Assembly (NCBI GenBank): GCA_021796275.1
Contig: JAJYOI010000034.1
Span: forward strand, 1-34,959
Reading direction: 5' to 3'
Source of the DNA: Bacteroidota bacterium
GTDB taxonomy: Bacteria > Bacteroidota > Ignavibacteria > UBA10030 > UBA8401
Length of the DNA: 34,959 bases
Part shown: piece after piece, positions 1 to 9,569 of the stretch
Numbering within the stretch: position 1 is the first letter of the stretch
Layout: each line of letters opens with the position of its first letter
The notes under the pieces: generated by a model
Database searches by the model: none
Seen by the model: only the letters and a program-made list of their open reading frames with translations
What the model was told of the DNA's origin: nothing
Made by a program: the position numbers and the translations under genes

Positions 1-2
1 AT

Positions 3-2552
3 GCCGGAGAGAAAACGTTCAAAACAAATGATTCTTCTCCCGGTCCGAAAGCGTTCATTCTCGACATGTATCCGTATCCTTCCGGTGCCGGCTTGCATGT
101 CGGTCATCCTGAAGGCTACACGGCAACCGACATTCTTTCGCGCTATCGCAGGATGAAAGGGGATAACGTGCTTCATCCGATTGGATGGGATGCGTTCGGA
201 CTTCCTGCAGAACGTTACGCGATGCAAACGAATATTCATCCGCGCATCACTACGGAACAGAATATTTCTACGTTCCGGCGTCAGATCAAAATGCTTGGAT
301 TGAGTTACGATTGGTCGCGTGAGATTAACACGACCGATCCGAACTATTACAAATGGACACAATGGATATTTCTTCAGATTTATAATTCGTGGTTTGATCC
401 GCGCGCAAAGAAATCGCGGCCGATTCAGACGTTAGTTGAAGAACTTGGGCGGCAAGGAACGAAAGAATTAAACTCGGAGGGAAAATTTTCTGCCGATGAA
501 TGGGAAAAGAAACCGAAGAAAGAGAAACATGATTTTCTTGCCCAATTTCGCCTTGCGTATGTCGCTGAAATTCCGGTGAATTGGTGCGAGGCGCTCGGCA
601 CCGTGCTTGCAAATGAAGAAGTTGCTGAATGGACGGAAAAGGGTTACACCGTTGAGCGGCGCCCGATGCGCCAATGGATGATGCGGATTACCGCCTATGC
701 CGAACGTTTGCTTGAAGACACAAAGGAGCTTGATTGGCCTGCTTCAACGCTCGAACAGCAGCGGAATTGGATCGGGCGTTCGGAAGGCACTTCGATAAAA
801 TTCACAATCAAAAATTCGGACTCGGCAATCGAAGTGTTCACGACTCGTCCCGATACGCTTTTCGGTGCGACGTATATGGTGCTTGCACCGGAACATCCTC
901 TTGTTCCTGAAATCTGTGTTGCGGAGAAGAAGAAAGAAGTTGAAGAGTATATCCGCCAAGCCTCATTGAAATCTGATCTTGAACGCGGAATTGAAAAGGA
1001 AAAAACCGGTGTTTTCACCGGTGGGTTTGTTATTAATCCGGCGACGAAAAAAGAAATTCCTGTGTGGATTGCCGATTACGTTGTGATGGGCTACGGCACC
1101 GGCGCAATTATGGCTGTGCCGGCACATGATGAGCGCGATTTTGCGTTCGCCAAAAAATTTCAGATCCCGATTGTTGAAGTTGTTTCCCCAAATGGGTCTT
1201 CGACTGGTGGTAATGTTGTACATGAAGCGTTTACCGGCGACGGTACACTCGTGAACTCAGCGAACAATGAAGTTTCGCTTAACGGCTTAAACACCGATGA
1301 GGCGAAAAAAAGAATCACACAATGGTTAGAGGGGAAAAAAATCGGCAGCGGCACAATTCAATACAAATTGCGCGATTGGTTGTTTTCACGCCAGCGTTAC
1401 TGGGGCGAACCGATTCCAATTATTTATTTGGAAGACGGAACGATGAAAGCGCTGAGCGAAAATGAACTGCCGCTGCTGCTTCCCGATCTGAAAAAATTTC
1501 AACCAAGCGGAACGACTGAATCGCCTCTCGCGCTTGCGACAGATTGGGTGAACATTGTTGACGGCGAAACCGGATTGAAAGGTCGCCGCGAAACGAACAC
1601 GATGCCGCAATGGGCTGGTTCATGCTGGTATTATCTTCGTTATCTCGATCCGCGTAATGGAAATGCATTCTGTTCTCCGGAACTTGAGAAAAAATGGATG
1701 CCGGTCGATTTGTACGTCGGCGGCGCGGAACATGCGGTGCTGCATTTATTGTACGCCCGCTTCTGGCACAAAGTGTTGTTCGATCTCGGTTATGTCCACA
1801 CAAAAGAACCGTTTATTAAACTACGTCACCAAGGAATTATTCTTGGTGAAGACTCGCGCAAAATGTCGAAGTCGCGCGGCAATGTTGTCAATCCGGACGA
1901 AGTTGTGCGCGAGTACGGCGCAGATGCTATGCGGCTTTTCGAAATGTTCATGGGGCCGCTGGAGGAAATGAAACCGTGGAGCACACGCGGTGTTGAAGGC
2001 GTCTTCAGATTTTTGAATCGTGTGTGGCGGCTTTATATGACAGAGGAAGGTGAACTTGATTCCGCAGTAAAAGAAGTTCCGGTTTCTGCCGACCTTGAAC
2101 ATGTGTTCCATACGACAGTGAAGAAGGTTGGCGAGGACATTGAAGATTTACATTTTAACACGGCGATTTCGCAGATGATGATTTTGGTGAATGAACTGAC
2201 AAAGTTAGAAACGCGTCCGCGCCAGATTTTAGAACCGCTTGTATTGCTCGTCGCTCCGTTTGCACCGCACCTCGCTGAAGAATTGTGGTTAAAGCTTGGC
2301 CATAAAGAATCGTTGACTTACGCACCGTGGCCCGCGTACGATGAATCAAAGTTGCAGAAAAAGACGGTTGAAGTGGTCGTTCAGGTAAACGGAAAGATTC
2401 GGGCAAAGATGGCAGTTGCGCTTGATACACCGGAAGAAACTCTGAAGAAACTTGCGTTAGCGGAATCGAATGTTCAGGCGCATTTGGATGGAAAGCAAGT
2501 TGTCAAAGAAATTATTGTGAAGAACAGATTGGTAAATTTTGTGATTCGCTGA
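3..2552 (+). CDS. leuS: Leucyl-tRNA synthetase, 5' end outside the window
   Basis: Class Ia aminoacyl-tRNA synthetase that charges tRNA-Leu in the cytoplasm. The frame is open from base 3, so the true start lies upstream; 849 residues are present, and by comparison with bacterial LeuRS about 20 N-terminal residues are missing. The HIGH-type motif is HVGH at bases 96-107, after PYPSGAGL. The CP1 editing domain shows TTRPDT near residue 280 and [15 protein letters not shown] further on. KMSKS is at bases 1860-1874 (about residue 620), followed by the anticodon-binding domain and a C-terminal part with [14 protein letters not shown] Lys/Glu-rich insertion follows the first catalytic segment, near residues 135-180. 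An internal ATG at 66 lies inside the conserved catalytic core and is not the start. The stop is 8 nt before the next gene, suggesting co-transcription. Confidence 0.97.
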   Translation, partial: AGEKTFKTNDSSPGPKAFILDMYPYPSGAGLHVGHPEGYTATDILSRYRRMKGDNVLHPIGWDAFGLPAERYAMQTNIHPRITTEQNISTFRRQIKMLGLSYDWSREINTTDPNYYKWTQWIFLQIYNSWFDPRAKKSRPIQTLVEELGRQGTKELNSEGKFSADEWEKKPKKEKHDFLAQFRLAYVAEIPVNWCEALGTVLANEEVAEWTEKGYTVERRPMRQWMMRITAYAERLLEDTKELDWPASTLEQQRNWIGRSEGTSIKFTIKNSDSAIEVFTTRPDTLFGATYMVLAPEHPLVPEICVAEKKKEVEEYIRQASLKSDLERGIEKEKTGVFTGGFVINPATKKEIPVWIADYVVMGYGTGAIMAVPAHDERDFAFAKKFQIPIVEVVSPNGSSTGGNVVHEAFTGDGTLVNSANNEVSLNGLNTDEAKKRITQWLEGKKIGSGTIQYKLRDWLFSRQRYWGEPIPIIYLEDGTMKALSENELPLLLPDLKKFQPSGTTESPLALATDWVNIVDGETGLKGRRETNTMPQWAGSCWYYLRYLDPRNGNAFCSPELEKKWMPVDLYVGGAEHAVLHLLYARFWHKVLFDLGYVHTKEPFIKLRHQGIILGEDSRKMSKSRGNVVNPDEVVREYGADAMRLFEMFMGPLEEMKPWSTRGVEGVFRFLNRVWRLYMTEEGELDSAVKEVPVSADLEHVFHTTVKKVGEDIEDLHFNTAISQMMILVNELTKLETRPRQILEPLVLLVAPFAPHLAEELWLKLGHKESLTYAPWPAYDESKLQKKTVEVVVQVNGKIRAKMAVALDTPEETLKKLALAESNVQAHLDGKQVVKEIIVKNRLVNFVIR

Positions 2553-2560
2553 ATATAGTA

Positions 2561-3376
2561 ATGAAAAAGCTTTCTGTTATTGTTATCACCGAAAACGAAG
2601 AGAAGAACATCGAACGCTGTCTCAACAGCGTACGATGGGCGGACGAAATCGTTGTCGTTGATGCATTCAGCAAAGATCGCACGCTTGAAATTTGCCGCCG
2701 CTTCAACGCGAAAGTCGTGCAGAATGCGTGGTGCGGCTATGCGGCGCAAAAGCAATTCGCTCTTGATCATGCAACGTGTCCATGGGTGCTGTCGCTCGAT
2801 GCCGATGAAGAGGTGACGGGTGAATTACGGATTGCCATCCAAAACATTCTTACTTCGCAAACACCGTATGACGGTTATGAAATTAACCGTCAAAGTTTTT
2901 TTCTCGGTCAGCGAATTCAGCATGGCGGCTGGTTTCCGGATTATCAATTAAGATTATTTCGGCGCGAAAAAACGAAAATAATTCAGCGGCCGGTGCATGA
3001 AGGATTTTCCGTTGAAGGGCATATGAGCAGACTTGAAAGTGTGGTAAATCATTACACATATCGCTCAATTCAACATTATCTTCACAAGATGAATGAATAT
3101 ACTTCGCTCGAAGTGATGAACAAATTATCGCAGAAGAAGCAGCGGATTCGTTGGTTCGATTTCATCACACATCCTCTTTCGGTGTTTGTCCGCATGTTTA
3201 TTTTCCTGCACGGATACCGCGACGGCTTTCGCGGATTTCTTCTTGCACTGTACTCATCGCTCTACAATTTGTTGATTTATGCAAAGTGCTGGGAATACCA
3301 GCATGCACAAAAGCGCGGCACAACACTTCCGCCGGTAACGAGTGAGGAATTGTATCTCTTGGAGCGTATGAGATAA
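2561..3376 (+). CDS. Family 2 glycosyltransferase, WaaE/KdtX-like
   Basis: Predicted cytoplasmic-face GT-A glycosyltransferase that adds a sugar to lipopolysaccharide core or a similar envelope glycan. The N-terminus (LSVIVITENEEKNIERCL) is the nucleotide-sugar-binding start of family GT2, and the metal-binding motif is LDADEEV near residue 81. The region with HGGWFPDYQLRLFRR and RPVHEGF is typical of the WaaE/KdtX subgroup. The C-terminal third is hydrophobic and basic (FMRMFIFLHG-like stretch then a YSSLYNLL segment), fitting membrane association. It starts 8 nt after leuS with no clear Shine-Dalgarno and ends 1 nt before the ABC exporter gene. It is paralogous to the gene at 6425. Sugar donor and acceptor cannot be read from the sequence. 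Confidence 0.9.
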   Translation: MKKLSVIVITENEEKNIERCLNSVRWADEIVVVDAFSKDRTLEICRRFNAKVVQNAWCGYAAQKQFALDHATCPWVLSLDADEEVTGELRIAIQNILTSQTPYDGYEINRQSFFLGQRIQHGGWFPDYQLRLFRREKTKIIQRPVHEGFSVEGHMSRLESVVNHYTYRSIQHYLHKMNEYTSLEVMNKLSQKKQRIRWFDFITHPLSVFVRMFIFLHGYRDGFRGFLLALYSSLYNLLIYAKCWEYQHAQKRGTTLPPVTSEELYLLERMR

Positions 3377-3377
3377 G

Positions 3378-5240
3378 ATGAAAACGTTTCTGCGCATCGT
3401 CGGTTATGTCCGTCCGTACTGGAAACAGCTTGTGCTTTCAGTATTGTGCACGATTCTTTTTTCTGCATTCAGCGGCGCCTCTGTGTATCTTTCCATTCCT
3501 CTTCTCGAAACACTTTTTGATCAAACGCCCATCAGTACTGTGCAACCAATGACACCGCCTGAAAACGGTCTCGTGCCGAATGAAATTGTCTACATCAAAC
3601 ATACGCTCGAGCAGTGGATGCAGAGCCTGCTTTTTTCGGGAACAAAAACTGACGCTCTGTTGAGAATTTGCGTTATCATTGTGCTCGCTTTTCTGTTGAA
3701 AAATTTCTTCGACTATTTACAGTCATATTTGATGGCGTATGTTGAGCAGCGATTGATGATGGACATTCGCAACGAGTTGTACCGTCATCTCCATAATTTA
3801 TCGTTGAGCTATTTCTCAAACGAGCGCACCGGTAATCTCATCTCACGGGTTACCAATGATGTCAATGTCGTTAACGGCGGCGTGTCGGCAAGCTTTGTTA
3901 CGCTCATCAAGGAACCGCTTCTCATCATCGTGTTCTTGGGAATGGCATTCACATTAAGCTGGCAATTGACGTTGCTTTCATTCGTCGTATTTCCGTTTTC
4001 ACTGCTCATCATCAGTTCCATCGGTTTACGTCTGCATAAAGAGAGCGGAGTGATGCAGGAAAAAATGGCGGACATCACGTCTGTTCTGCAGGAAACGATT
4101 TCCAATGTCAAGGTTGTGAAAGCGTTTGCGATGGAAGAGTTTGAAGATAAAAAATTCCGGCGCGAAACATTCAGCTATTTCAAAACAATGCTGAGAATGG
4201 CGCGCATCCGCAACCTCGCCTCGCCGTCAACTGAGTTCCTTTCAATTCTCGCCGGTGTGGTGATCATTTGGTTTGGCGGAAGGCAGGTGTTGATTACAGG
4301 CGAGATGAAGGCGGCGGAGTTTCTCGGATTTTTGTTTGCAATTTTTCAACTGATGCCGCCGGTCAAGGAATTGTCAAGCGTGAACAATCGCCTGCAGGAA
4401 TTCACTGCCGCAGGAAAACGCATTTTTGAAATTCTTGATACGAAACCTGCGATTCAAAATCATGCCGATGCGGTGCCATTGCATGGAATTCAGAAAGTAA
4501 TTGAGTTCAAAGACGTTTCGTTTCATTATTCTGCGCCGCAAAATGGCAACGGGCATAAACCGATTTTATCGCGTGTCAATCTTCAGGTGAAAAAAGGGGA
4601 AGTTGTGGCAATTGTTGGCCCGAGCGGCGCGGGAAAGACAACGCTGGTGGATTTGATTCCGCGTTTTTACGATCCCATCGAAGGCGCGGTTTTTATTGAC
4701 GGTGTTGATGTGCGGCGGATTGAATTGAAGTCGCTCCGCGAGCACATCGGCATTGTCACTCAGGAAACTATTTTATTCAACGACACGGTGCGCAATAATA
4801 TCGCGTACGGTTTGCAGGAATGTCCCGACAGCGACGTGCGCGAAGCGGCGAAAGCGGCAAATGCATTGGCATTTATCGAAGCGATGGAAAAAGGATTTGA
4901 TTCGATCATCGGTGATCGCGGCGTCAAACTTTCCGGCGGGCAGCGGCAGCGCATTTCAATCGCGCGGGCGCTGTTGAAAAATCCGCCGATTATGATTTTC
5001 GATGAAGCGACTTCAGCGCTTGATTCGGAAAGCGAACTGCTTGTGCAGGAAGCAATTGAACGATTGATGCAAAATCGAACGTCGTTCGTCATCGCGCACC
5101 GGCTGTCAACAATCCGCAACGCTGACCGCATTGTCGTAATGGAAAATGGCGAAGTTGTTCAGGAAGGGCGGCATGCGGAGCTGCTGAAAAACAAAAACGG
5201 TTTGTACCGCAAACTGCACGATATGCAATTTAATGTGTGA
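3378..5240 (+). CDS. msbA: ABC exporter with fused membrane and ATPase domains, MsbA-like lipid flippase
   Basis: 620-residue half-transporter predicted to work as a homodimer in the inner membrane. Residues 1-340 hold the six-helix type I exporter domain; the loop after the first helix is extended. Residues 370-615 form the nucleotide-binding domain: Walker A GPSGAGKTT near 412, ABC signature LSGGQRQR near 517, Walker B IMIFDEAT near 538 and H-loop AHR near 572. MsbA-type proteins flip lipid A-core or other lipid-linked glycans. The flanking glycosyltransferases and O-antigen ligase-like genes support a lipopolysaccharide or glycolipid substrate, but multidrug exporters share this architecture, so the substrate is inferred from context. 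It is 1 nt from the upstream gene and 6 nt from the downstream gene. Confidence 0.9.
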   Translation: MKTFLRIVGYVRPYWKQLVLSVLCTILFSAFSGASVYLSIPLLETLFDQTPISTVQPMTPPENGLVPNEIVYIKHTLEQWMQSLLFSGTKTDALLRICVIIVLAFLLKNFFDYLQSYLMAYVEQRLMMDIRNELYRHLHNLSLSYFSNERTGNLISRVTNDVNVVNGGVSASFVTLIKEPLLIIVFLGMAFTLSWQLTLLSFVVFPFSLLIISSIGLRLHKESGVMQEKMADITSVLQETISNVKVVKAFAMEEFEDKKFRRETFSYFKTMLRMARIRNLASPSTEFLSILAGVVIIWFGGRQVLITGEMKAAEFLGFLFAIFQLMPPVKELSSVNNRLQEFTAAGKRIFEILDTKPAIQNHADAVPLHGIQKVIEFKDVSFHYSAPQNGNGHKPILSRVNLQVKKGEVVAIVGPSGAGKTTLVDLIPRFYDPIEGAVFIDGVDVRRIELKSLREHIGIVTQETILFNDTVRNNIAYGLQECPDSDVREAAKAANALAFIEAMEKGFDSIIGDRGVKLSGGQRQRISIARALLKNPPIMIFDEATSALDSESELLVQEAIERLMQNRTSFVIAHRLSTIRNADRIVVMENGEVVQEGRHAELLKNKNGLYRKLHDMQFNV

Positions 5241-5246
5241 TGTTTA

Positions 5247-6428
5247 ATGTCAGACGTATTATCAGAACAGCGGACAAAAAAACTTCCAGCAATTCTTTAT
5301 GTGCTCATGCTGGTGCAGTTGTACGTCATTTCAATTTCGATTGCGGCCGCTTCCGTTATGTTCGGAACAATGCTGCTGCTTGTCATTCTCTGGAGCTTTA
5401 TTGAGCGGAGATGGGTGTTTTCCGGGACCGCGCTTGATTATTTTTTTCTTGCCTACATCGCTATCGAGTTCATCACGACTGCAACAGCGGTCTATCCGGC
5501 AGAAGCGCTGTACAACACAAAACGCCTGCTGCTGATTTCAATTGTCTATCTTGTGCTTCTCTCATTTGATTCGAGGAAAAAAATTGAGCGAAGCCTCTGG
5601 CTTCTGTTTGCAATTGTTGCAATTCTTTCGCTGGGAGAAATAGTCTATTATTTTACAAGCCACGAAGCGCGGCTGTATATTTTCCAAAGTTACATGACGA
5701 CCGGCGGACTGAAGATGATCGTGTGCCTTCTTGCCGTTCCGTTTCTGCTTCACAGCGGCGTTTCGAAAAAAATGAAAGGGTGGCTCCTTCTTTTTCTCCT
5801 CCCAACTTTTTTTGCGCTGCTGCTGACTGATACGCGCAGTTCATGGCTGGGATTTCTCTTTGGCGTTTTCATCATCAGTATGTTGAAAAACCGTTTGCTG
5901 ATGCTGGCAGAGATCGGCATTGTTGTGCTCTTCTTTCTTTTTGCACCGGCAAATCAAATTGACCGTGCAAAGAGCATCGTGAATCCCTATCATCCGACAA
6001 ACATCGGACGTCTGCACATGTGGTCAACCGGAATGAAAATTTTTGCCGACCATCCGATTCTTGGCGTCGGCGATTCTGATATGCACAAACTGTATATGGA
6101 ATATAAATCTCCTACAGATGTCGAAACCGGCGGACATCTTCATAATGATTATATCATGTTGTTAGTAACGCTCGGCGGCGTCGGCTTTTTGATTGTAATG
6201 GCAATGTTTGTGAAAATCGGTGCTGTCGAACTCGGCATTTTTCGCCGCTTCTCTTCTGATTGGCTCGGAAGTTCCGTCGCGCTGGGCGCGTTTGCTGCAT
6301 TGTGCGGATTTCTCGTGAATGGAATGTTTGAATGGAATTTCGGCGATCATGAAATCATGGTCTTCATCTGGTTCACAGTCGGATTGACGCTGGCCGTAGA
6401 ACGAACTGCTGCAAAGGAAACGCCATGA
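5247..6428 (+). CDS. O-antigen ligase-like polytopic membrane protein (Wzy_C family)
   Basis: 393-residue protein with about ten or more hydrophobic segments along its length, placed in the inner membrane. It shows the features of the WaaL/Wzy_C superfamily: the arginine segment LLTDTRSSWLGF near residue 194, a periplasmic stretch with HPILGVGDSDMHKLY, and HLHNDYIMLL near residue 296, whose HND is the expected active-loop motif. Members join polymerised O-antigen to lipid A-core or polymerise glycan repeat units; which applies here cannot be decided. The start at 5247 lies 6 nt after the exporter gene, and the stop overlaps the next glycosyltransferase by 4 nt (ATGA), so translation is probably coupled. 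Confidence 0.85.
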   Translation: MSDVLSEQRTKKLPAILYVLMLVQLYVISISIAAASVMFGTMLLLVILWSFIERRWVFSGTALDYFFLAYIAIEFITTATAVYPAEALYNTKRLLLISIVYLVLLSFDSRKKIERSLWLLFAIVAILSLGEIVYYFTSHEARLYIFQSYMTTGGLKMIVCLLAVPFLLHSGVSKKMKGWLLLFLLPTFFALLLTDTRSSWLGFLFGVFIISMLKNRLLMLAEIGIVVLFFLFAPANQIDRAKSIVNPYHPTNIGRLHMWSTGMKIFADHPILGVGDSDMHKLYMEYKSPTDVETGGHLHNDYIMLLVTLGGVGFLIVMAMFVKIGAVELGIFRRFSSDWLGSSVALGAFAALCGFLVNGMFEWNFGDHEIMVFIWFTVGLTLAVERTAAKETP

Positions 6429-7207
6429 CTCCGCTGCCGCCTCCGGTGTCATGTCCCATTTCCGTGATTGTTATCGCAAAGAATGAGGAAAAGAATATCT
6501 GTGAGTGTTTGCAAAGCGTTGCATGGTGCGATGATATTATTGTTGTTGATGCCGAAAGCAAAGACGCGACAGTTGCGTTAGCGAAAAAATTTACGACGAA
6601 TGTATTTGTTAAACCGTGGGCAGGGTTTGCCGAAGCCAAAGGATTTGGGACAGCACAGACGAAACATAAATGGATTCTTTGGCTTGATGCCGATGAACGA
6701 GTGATGCCCGAACTTGCCGTCGAAATTCAAAAAGTGATTTCGACGAATCCTTCGCAGGCGGCGTTTACTATGGCGCGCCGCGCTTATTTTTTAGGAAAGT
6801 GGATTCGTCATTCCGGGTGGTACCCGGGAAGAGTGCCGCGCCTGTTTAATAAATATCGGGCGAAATTCTCGCCGGCGCCGGTGCACGAAGGGTTGGAAAT
6901 TGATGGAACAGTTGGAACGCTTCAGCATGATCTTTTGCACTTTACGGATCCGAACCTGTTTCATTATTTTGAAAAATTCAACCGCTATACAACATTGGCA
7001 GCAGGTGATGCGTTTCAAAGAAAAAAACGCTCCCGGCTCGTTGATCTCATTGTCAGGCCGCCGTGGCTTTTTTTCAAGATGTATGTTCTCAGGCTTGGCT
7101 TTCTTGATGGAACGCATGGATTTTTGCTCGCCATTCTTTCTTCGGCGTACGTGTTTACGAAGTACGCTAAAATTTGGGAAGTGTGGAATGAACCTGCGGT
7201 TTCATAA
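6425..7207 (+). CDS. Second family 2 glycosyltransferase, WaaE/KdtX-like paralogue
   Basis: 260-residue GT2 enzyme of the same subgroup as the protein at 2561. It opens with ISVIVIAKNEEKNICECL, has the metal-binding motif LDADERV, the subgroup segment RHSGWYPGRVPRLF and PVHEGLEI, and ends in a hydrophobic-basic stretch (FFKMYVLRLGFLDGTHGF). Its start overlaps the upstream ligase-like gene by 4 nt. It probably adds a different sugar from its paralogue to the same envelope glycan, because the two lie in one tight gene block, but donor and acceptor are unknown. Its 3' end lies next to or within the possible start region of the second ligase-like gene. Confidence 0.9.
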   Translation: MTPLPPPVSCPISVIVIAKNEEKNICECLQSVAWCDDIIVVDAESKDATVALAKKFTTNVFVKPWAGFAEAKGFGTAQTKHKWILWLDADERVMPELAVEIQKVISTNPSQAAFTMARRAYFLGKWIRHSGWYPGRVPRLFNKYRAKFSPAPVHEGLEIDGTVGTLQHDLLHFTDPNLFHYFEKFNRYTTLAAGDAFQRKKRSRLVDLIVRPPWLFFKMYVLRLGFLDGTHGFLLAILSSAYVFTKYAKIWEVWNEPAVS

Positions 7208-7253
7208 TATTCATCGCTTTTCCAATGCGGCGTTTAGGAAACCGAAGGATAGC

Positions 7254-8363
7254 ATGACCCAAGCGCTTTTTCTGCTCGCGGTTGTTTCCCTGCCATGGTC
7301 CGTTTTTGTTTTTGAAGCGGCATGCCTTCTTTTGCTTGCCATAGCTCTTGTTCCGTCCAAGAGTGAAAATTTTCCCCGAAGTTCTTCGATACATTTTCTC
7401 ATCGCGCTCTACATTGTTTTCGTCATCCTTTCGATCATTTTTTCCATTTCGCTGAGTTCAAGCTTGGGAGAGTTCCGCAAATTGTGGCACGTCCTTCTGT
7501 TTTTTGTCGGAGGGGTTTCTGCGTTTTCAAAACAGAGAATTGAATTATCTTTCCGGCTGCTGTGTATTTCCTCTGCGTTTGCGGCGATCACAATTTTTCC
7601 TTTGGCATTTGCAAAAAGCTTCATCACCCCGCACAATGCGACAACGCTCGATTATCTTTTTGTTGCTGCCACCATGGCATCGGCAATCTTTTTTCTGACA
7701 CAGAAAAGAAATAGCTGGAAATTGTTCTGGGCAGTGGTTATGATACTTAACCTCGCCGGCGTTTTATTACTGCACTTACGGCTTCCGATAGTACTTGCCG
7801 GCGCCGGGATTCTCACACTTTCGCTGTTGTTCTACAAAAGACAAAGAAGCGGTTATCTGGCCATAGTTTCTGCGATTCTTTTTTTCTTCTTGCTTCCCGG
7901 CGTCACCACCTCCCGCATCCAGTTAACGCTTTCCGGATATTCTGAAAGCCGGTTTGTTATTTGGGATTCTGCCGTAAAGCTTTTGCCGCATACGCCTCTT
8001 TTTGGGTATGGTCCACAAACATTTGAGCGATTGTTTCCCGACAAGGCGCGCGTTTTGCTTGATGATCGTCGTGCTGCAAGCTGGCAAAGCGATATTTTTT
8101 CAGCCGTGCTTGATAGCGGTTTTCAAACACTTTCCGTTCTTTTGTTGATTTTGGTTCTGCTCTTTCGTAAAATTGCATCACATCATATTTTGATGGAAGG
8201 CGATAGCGCAGTCCCGCAAAGCGGGACGTTTTTTATTGTTAGTGTGGGAATTATGTTGGTCGCCGCTCTTGCCAATAATGTTTTTGATGATCCGCGTTTG
8301 GGCGGATTTTTTTGGCTGATGAGCGGTATTTTCTACGACTATGGAAGTGTAGTTGCTTCCTAA
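7254..8363 (+). CDS. Second O-antigen ligase-like membrane protein, divergent
   Basis: 369-residue polytopic membrane protein with about ten hydrophobic segments. The start at 7254 is preferred because GAAGGAT-like pairing sits 6-7 nt upstream and the first membrane segment begins right after MTQ; an in-frame ATG at 7188, inside the preceding gene, would add 22 residues. Wzy_C-type features are the arginine segment LHLRLPIVLAGAG, then FVIWDSAVKLLPHTPLFGYG and a periplasmic loop. The usual HND of the active loop is replaced by QSD near residues 278-280, so this is a divergent member and may not have ligase chemistry. It repeats the glycosyltransferase-then-ligase arrangement seen upstream. A terminator-like hairpin lies within its 3' coding part. 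Confidence 0.75.
   Translation: MTQALFLLAVVSLPWSVFVFEAACLLLLAIALVPSKSENFPRSSSIHFLIALYIVFVILSIIFSISLSSSLGEFRKLWHVLLFFVGGVSAFSKQRIELSFRLLCISSAFAAITIFPLAFAKSFITPHNATTLDYLFVAATMASAIFFLTQKRNSWKLFWAVVMILNLAGVLLLHLRLPIVLAGAGILTLSLLFYKRQRSGYLAIVSAILFFFLLPGVTTSRIQLTLSGYSESRFVIWDSAVKLLPHTPLFGYGPQTFERLFPDKARVLLDDRRAASWQSDIFSAVLDSGFQTLSVLLLILVLLFRKIASHHILMEGDSAVPQSGTFFIVSVGIMLVAALANNVFDDPRLGGFFWLMSGIFYDYGSVVAS
8211..8233 (+). terminator. Terminator-like hairpin inside a coding region
   Basis: A perfect 7-bp GC-rich stem (GTCCCGC at 8211-8217 and GCGGGAC at 8221-8227) with loop AAA is followed by G and six T. It has the form of an intrinsic terminator on the + strand, but it lies about 130 bp before the stop of the ligase-like gene and encodes a loop (AVPQSGT) between two membrane segments. 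It may be an internal attenuator or a copy of a dispersed palindromic element. Termination is not shown. Confidence 0.35.
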
Positions 8364-8379
8364 AGGAAGGTTGCTAAGA

Positions 8380-8682
8380 ATGACAGACAAAGAAAAAAAT
8401 GAAATGTTGTTTATTCAAATAGTGTCCATGTTTCATGGCGCCGCTTTGCAGCAAATGGGAAAATTGAAAAATCCGTTGAGCGACAAAATCGAGCGCGATA
8501 TGCAGCAGGCGGAACTTTCCATTGACATGCTGGATATGCTGAAAGAAAAATGCAAAGGGAATCTTTCTCCTGACGAGGAAAAATTTCTTTCGACAATTCT
8601 TCAGGAGTTGAAGTTGAATTTCGTTGATGAACAGGCGAAAGACGCCAACGTTTCCACAACGACACAAGAGGCGGCACAATGA
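8380..8682 (+). CDS. DUF1844 family protein
   Basis: 100-residue soluble protein of unknown function. The ATG at 8380 has a strong site AAAGGAAGG 9 nt upstream; a TTG at 8353 in the same frame lies inside the previous gene and is less likely. The first half (FIQIVSMFHGAALQQMG) and second half (AELSIDMLDMLKEKCKGNLS, then PDEEKF) match the DUF1844 pattern, mostly helical with an amphipathic C-terminal helix. It overlaps nadK by 4 nt (ATGA), so the two are translated together. No role can be inferred beyond that linkage. Confidence 0.85.
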   Translation: MTDKEKNEMLFIQIVSMFHGAALQQMGKLKNPLSDKIERDMQQAELSIDMLDMLKEKCKGNLSPDEEKFLSTILQELKLNFVDEQAKDANVSTTTQEAAQ

Positions 8683-9569
8683 AATTTGGTATCGTTGGCA
8701 ATCTCGAAAAAGAAACGCTTCCTGATGCAATCACTACGCTGTTGGCAACGGGCGATAAGCGGCCGGTGGAGTTTATTGTCCACGACGAGCTTGCGAAGCT
8801 GGTCAACAAACAAGTCGGCAAACGCGTTATCGCAAAGAAAGAAACGGCAGAAATTGAAGAACTGATACAGCAAAGCGATATCATTGTCGCCTTCGGCGGT
8901 GATGGCACAATTCTGGCAACTGCGCGGATGGTTGGGCGTTCGGCGGTGCCTATTCTCGGTGTGAATTTAGGAAAACTTGGATTTCTCGCCGAGCTTTCCG
9001 CGGACGAGGTCGAAGCATTTGTTGACGACATTCTTAACAACCAGCACATCATTGAAGACAGAATGGTCGTTAAAGTGACGGCGGAAGACCAGGACGTCCA
9101 GTTATACGGTGTCAACGATATTGTCATTGATAAATCAAGCTCATCGCGCGTGATCGACGTAGAGACGCATGTCAACAATGATTATCTTGTTACCTACACC
9201 GGTGATGGAATTATTGTTTCCACGCCGACCGGAACAACGGGATATTCACTTGCCGCCGGCGGACCCATTGTTGTTCCGACAGCCGATGTGCTTATTATCA
9301 ACCCGATTTGTCCGCACACGCTGACCGCACGTTCTGTTATCGTTCCGGATTCAAGCATCATTCGCGTGAAGATAGAAGCTGAGACGCCGGAGACGCGCGT
9401 TACTGCTGACGGCCAGCAGGAAAAGATTTTCAAGCCGCCGGTGAGTTTCATTATTCAGAAAGCAGACTTCACGATAAAGCTTGTGAAGCGCAAAGACAAA
9501 AGTTATTATGATACGCTCCGAACAAAACTGATGTGGGGGAAAGATATCCGGGTATCGAAAGATGAATAA
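8679..9569 (+). CDS. nadK: NAD kinase
   Basis: ATP- or polyphosphate-dependent kinase that phosphorylates NAD to NADP in the cytoplasm. The 296 residues fit the usual bacterial size. The family signature FGGDGTILATAR is near residue 72, followed by GVNLGKLGFLAEL. Next come the conserved NDIVIDKSS segment and the substrate-binding region YTGDGIIVSTPTGTTGYSLA near residues 170-190. The C-terminus has the expected LTARSVIVPDSS and VTADGQ. The start overlaps the DUF1844 gene by 4 nt, and the end overlaps the thioredoxin-fold gene by 8 nt. Confidence 0.97.
   Translation: MKFGIVGNLEKETLPDAITTLLATGDKRPVEFIVHDELAKLVNKQVGKRVIAKKETAEIEELIQQSDIIVAFGGDGTILATARMVGRSAVPILGVNLGKLGFLAELSADEVEAFVDDILNNQHIIEDRMVVKVTAEDQDVQLYGVNDIVIDKSSSSRVIDVETHVNNDYLVTYTGDGIIVSTPTGTTGYSLAAGGPIVVPTADVLIINPICPHTLTARSVIVPDSSIIRVKIEAETPETRVTADGQQEKIFKPPVSFIIQKADFTIKLVKRKDKSYYDTLRTKLMWGKDIRVSKDE

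Noticed and set aside
8411-9178. Long open frame on the - strand opposite DUF1844 and nadK
   Set aside because: Low-complexity Ser/Thr-rich translation without family features; both genes on the + strand are well supported.
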